From positions 1 to 64,000 of the forward strand of contig JARGSG010000081.1 in NCBI GenBank assembly GCA_030374805.1: 64,000 nucleotides of DNA, written 5' to 3'. Below, one piece after another: positions 61,522 through 64,000 of this stretch (positions within the stretch are counted from its first letter, which is position 1; each line of letters begins with the position of its first letter). The notes beneath the pieces are model-generated. The model was given only the letters and a program-made list of their open reading frames with translations. It did not search any database and had not been told where the DNA came from. This DNA comes from Gracilaria gracilis (lineage: Eukaryota; Rhodophyta; Florideophyceae; Gracilariales; Gracilariaceae). Position numbers and translations under genes: made by a program.

Positions 61522-62314
61522 TCATTTCTTCTTCTTCTTTTTCTGCACACCGCCGCGTTTGACAATCTGAACGTCAGGGTTGTCGAGTCTGAAAGGCGAA
61601 GTGGAGGAACTAAGACTAAAGATACGGTCACTGAGCCTGGACTTGCGGTGCTTTGGGGCGCCCGTAGCGACGCCACTACCGTTGCCTGTGACAACTCTCT
61701 CCGAGCGATCCAGCCTGCGACCAAAGCCGTCCCAGCCCCTCAACACATTACCCTGCGCCCAAGTATTCTTGATATAAGCGTCCTCCTTGCTGGCGATATC
61801 GCGCTCGATGGCGTTCACCTCGGCCTGCACGCTGCACAGGCTGCGCTCAATGGAGTTCTCCAGCGCCAGACGCGCGGCGGCGAGCGCGGCGCTCTCCGCG
61901 GCCTTCTCCGCGGCCCTCTCGGCCTTGATGGCCAGCGCCTTGGACGCAAACTTGGCGGCGCGCGGCTTTTCAAGCAGCGCCTTGCCGGCCACGGACGGGC
62001 GACTCCTGGTGCTGGTGGTTTTCCTCAGCTCTACCTTTTGTGGCGGCGGCGGCGGCGCGGGCGGCGCAGACGGTGCAGACGGCGCCGATGCAACTGGCGT
62101 GATTGGCGCAGACGGCGTGGACGACTGCGACGTGGTGGTGGTGGTGGTGGTGGTGGTGGTGGTGGTGGTGGCGGTGGCGGTAGTGGCGGTGGTGGTGGTA
62201 GAGGGCCCCAGCCCGCGCGGCGCCTTTGCGGCCAGCGGGCGATGCGTGCTCTTGCGCGGCGGCATGGCTCCCGGCGACTGCGGCGGCGGCGGCGGCGGCT
62301 GCTGCTGCTGCGGC

Positions 62315-62357
<43 letters not shown>

Positions 62358-62460
62358 GTTGCGGCGCAGACGCGGGCGCAGACGCGGGCGCGGGCGCGGA
62401 CGCGGGCGCGGGCGCAGGCGCGGCCAACGGCGCGGCGGGGAAAGATTTTGCAAGCGGCAT
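61522..62460 (-). CDS. EAF6/MEAF6-like histone acetyltransferase complex subunit
   Basis: The EAF6 core is at the C-terminal half: LALENSIERSLCSVQAEVNA, IERDIASKEDAYIKNT and GNVLRGWDGFG, followed by a basic linker and KSRLSDRIFSLSSSTSP, the exact layout of yeast Eaf6 and human MEAF6 (NuA4/MOZ acetyltransferase complexes). The start is uncertain: the frame is open to 62790, but I choose the ATG at 62460 (MPLAKSFPAAPL, 312 residues); another ATG lies at about 62265. The N-terminal part is low-complexity, with a Pro tract, a Thr tract from a GTG/ACC repeat (about 62131-62195) and Ala/Pro repeats. It ends in a Lys run. Codons are very GC-rich in the N-terminal part. Confidence 0.82.
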
Positions 62461-62912
62461 GGCGCGGCACGCGCGGCGCGGCGCGGCGGCTGCGCTGGGA
62501 GCGCTGGGAGTGCGGCGCGCTGCAACGGCGACCGGCGCGCGCGCGATGGCGAGCGACGACGGGCGTGAGCGCGCAAGCGGCGGCACGTCGCGCGCGACAG
62601 CGCGCAGTGGTGGCGGGCGGCAGCGGCAGCGGCGCGCACAGCATGGGCGGCGGCACGGCGCGCACAGCATGGGCGGCGGCACGGCGCGCACGCGCAAAAA
62701 TCGAGCGGCTGCCACAGCGCTGCGCAGCGCGCCGCCGTCTGTGAGCCGCACACAAGGCGCGCGCAGCCAGCCGCGCCCGCGCCCGCGCACGGCACATGTG
62801 CCAACTGCCGCCGCCGCAGCAGCGGCGGCGGCAGCTGTGGATAGATAGCAGATGCGAAAGTGCTTTGCTAGATGCGAGCTCGGCGGTGCGTTGCGAGAGA
62901 GAGCGTTTGAAG
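62461..62912. promoter_or_regulatory. GC-rich divergent region between EAF6 and rubredoxin genes
   Basis: Both genes read outward. It contains a duplicated GCACAGCATGGGCGGCGGCA unit (about 62636 and 62663) and a GCC repeat near 62811-62830. No separate gene is supported. Confidence 0.35.
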
Positions 62913-63571
62913 ATGGCGTTTGTGGGCTGCGTGCCGCTGCAACTGCGACGCGGCGACGCGCGCGCGCCGCTGACGAGCGATCGGCGCGACGCGCGTTATG
63001 GACGCGCGCGCTGCGCGAGGCGCGGCGGCGGCGCCGCCGCTTGCATACGCGCGCGCGGCGGCGGTGAGGACGGTGGCAGCGAGTTGGTGGCGGAGGAGGA
63101 GGAGCTTAAGTCTCTGGACGCGCTCAACGCGCAGCGCTCCGGCGCGGCGCAAGCGCAGGCGGGCGCGGCGCAAGCGCAGGCGCAGACGCGGCGGCGGCGA
63201 CCGACGAGCGCAGCGACGCGCAAAAGGAAGTGGAGCGTCTGCGCGCGGCGGAGAAGTTCATCACGGTGGACGAGGGGCGGTACGAGTGCCCCGCGTGCGG
63301 CTACGTGTACGAGCCCGACCAGGGCGACAAGGCGGCGCGCATTGCGCCCGGCACGCCGTTCAACGACGTGGCGGACGGCTACTTTTGCCCCGTGTGTCGC
63401 ACGCCCAAGCGGCGCTTCGTGCCGCGCAAGAAGGTGATTGCCGGCTTTGCAGACAACCAGGCGTACGGGCTGGGCTCCAACAGCATGACGGCCGGCCAAA
63501 AGAACCTGGCCATCTTTGGCGGGCTGGTGCTGGCGTTCTTGCTGCTGCTTTCCGGCTACGCGCTCAACTAG
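62913..63571 (+). CDS. Plastid membrane-anchored rubredoxin, frame switch between transit peptide and domain
   Basis: The ATG at 62913 opens MAFVGCVPLQLRRGDARAPL, an Arg/Ala-rich acid-poor stretch like a plastid transit peptide, then ELVAEEEELKSLDALNAQRS. The rubredoxin domain is read in a different frame: YECPACGYVYEPDQGDKAAR, PGTPFNDVADGYFCPVC and PKRRFVP, with the two CPxCG-type iron-binding knuckles. It ends with one membrane helix (NLAIFGGLVLAFLLLLSGYA). Thylakoid rubredoxins (RBD1/RubA) assist photosystem II assembly. The frame must shift by one base somewhere in the repetitive 63130-63210 GCGCAAGCGCAGGCG block. This may be an assembly error, a real mutation or a short intron. Confidence 0.8.
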
Positions 63572-63624
63572 CCTTTGCGGCTATGCGCTCAACTGGCGTT
63601 TCCGGCTACGCGCTCAACGACTAG
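63549..63624 (+). repeat. Triplicated 3' end of the rubredoxin coding sequence
   Basis: TTTCCGGCTACGCGCTCAAC occurs three times with small changes (about 63549, 63573 and 63598). The second and third copies lie after the stop codon. Confidence 0.85.
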
Positions 63625-64000
63625 CGAGCGCTGTACGGACGCGCCGTTTGAAAGCGCACGGTGGAGGGGGGGGGTGGACATATCGTCGGTGGCAGTTTTG
63701 CATGAAGCTGCGCGTTGGTGCCGCTGTGCATTGCAGTATGCATAGATACTTGCATAAAAAGAAGTTAACGTTATGTACCAACTTGGAGGAATATAAGACA
63801 ACTTTACTGCTTGGAGCAGCAGCGACCAGTGGTCACTGACCACGCGACGGCGCGCGCGCGCCTAAATATACGCGCGCACGCGCGCCGAAACACGTCATGG
63901 CGCGCGCGCCTTTTTGTGCCACTGCGCGCGCCGGTTGGTGACAGCTTTTTACATGTGGCCGTTGGCAGTGAGCGCGTGTGTTTACCAGTGCTGGGGTGAT
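63625..64000. other. Terminal spacer with CG-dinucleotide tracts
   Basis: No gene is supported. GGCGCGCGCGCGCC (about 63850) and further alternating GC tracts to about 63930 resemble those at 40.2 and 54.7 kb. Confidence 0.35.

Noticed and set aside
61648-62848. Plus-strand ORFs of 306-353 codons over the EAF6 gene
   Set aside because: Gly/Arg or Gly/Asp repeats produced by antisense reading of the Pro/Thr/Ala codon tracts.

Overview
The window looks like nuclear DNA of an intron-poor, photosynthetic eukaryote. A plastid-type membrane rubredoxin gene sits at the right end. Recognisable eukaryotic genes (Derlin, COG3, HGH1, EAF6, BuGZ/ZNF207, CaMK-like kinase, an RHD3/SEY1-like protein) are each readable as one uninterrupted ORF. 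A transposon-rich, intron-poor genome with a plastid fits a red alga best, but this is an inference from gene content, not a proven assignment. Coding starts below are in-frame ATGs.

Left part (1-17.2 kb) is mobile DNA. A CACTA/Plavaka-like transposase (minus) faces a set of unrecognised coiled-coil ORFs (plus). Then come decayed minus-strand Ty3/gypsy-type gag-pol copies. Two of them end at exactly the same reverse-transcriptase position against a 137-bp satellite: 2 monomers at 8253-8526 and 19 monomers at 13124-15726.

Middle (17.2-38 kb): a 54-bp minisatellite; an unknown 456-aa ORF that ends at a gamma-carbonic-anhydrase fragment; two paralogous tyrosine-recombinase-like genes (one with catalytic residues but stop codons, one intact but with key residues replaced); a gamma-carbonic-anhydrase-like gene; and an SRPK kinase fragment. 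A complete Mutator-like element lies at 30089-35897, with 283-bp terminal inverted repeats, a perfect 10-bp target duplication, a transposase with DDE, HNH-type zinc finger and SWIM motifs, and a Ulp1-type protease gene. An AT-rich DDE transposase with one nonsense codon follows.

Right part (38-64 kb) is mainly host genes: BuGZ, a C2H2 factor, a broken TRIC-like channel, Derlin, a CaMK-like kinase, an RHD3/SEY1-like pseudo-GTPase, a RanBP2-finger protein, COG3, HGH1, EAF6 and rubredoxin. Very GC/CpG-rich islands (about 38.8-40.8, 54.4-56.2 and 61.2-64 kb) alternate with moderate-GC genes.

The most notable pattern is that three ORFs take their stop codon or C-terminal tail from an inserted fragment of an unrelated gene: the unknown 456-aa ORF from gamma-CA, COG3 from ABCE1, and the RanBP2-finger ORF from the C2H2 gene. 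With the SRPK and WD40 fragments, this suggests active gene-fragment capture. Several frameshifts could also be assembly indels, which cannot be resolved here.
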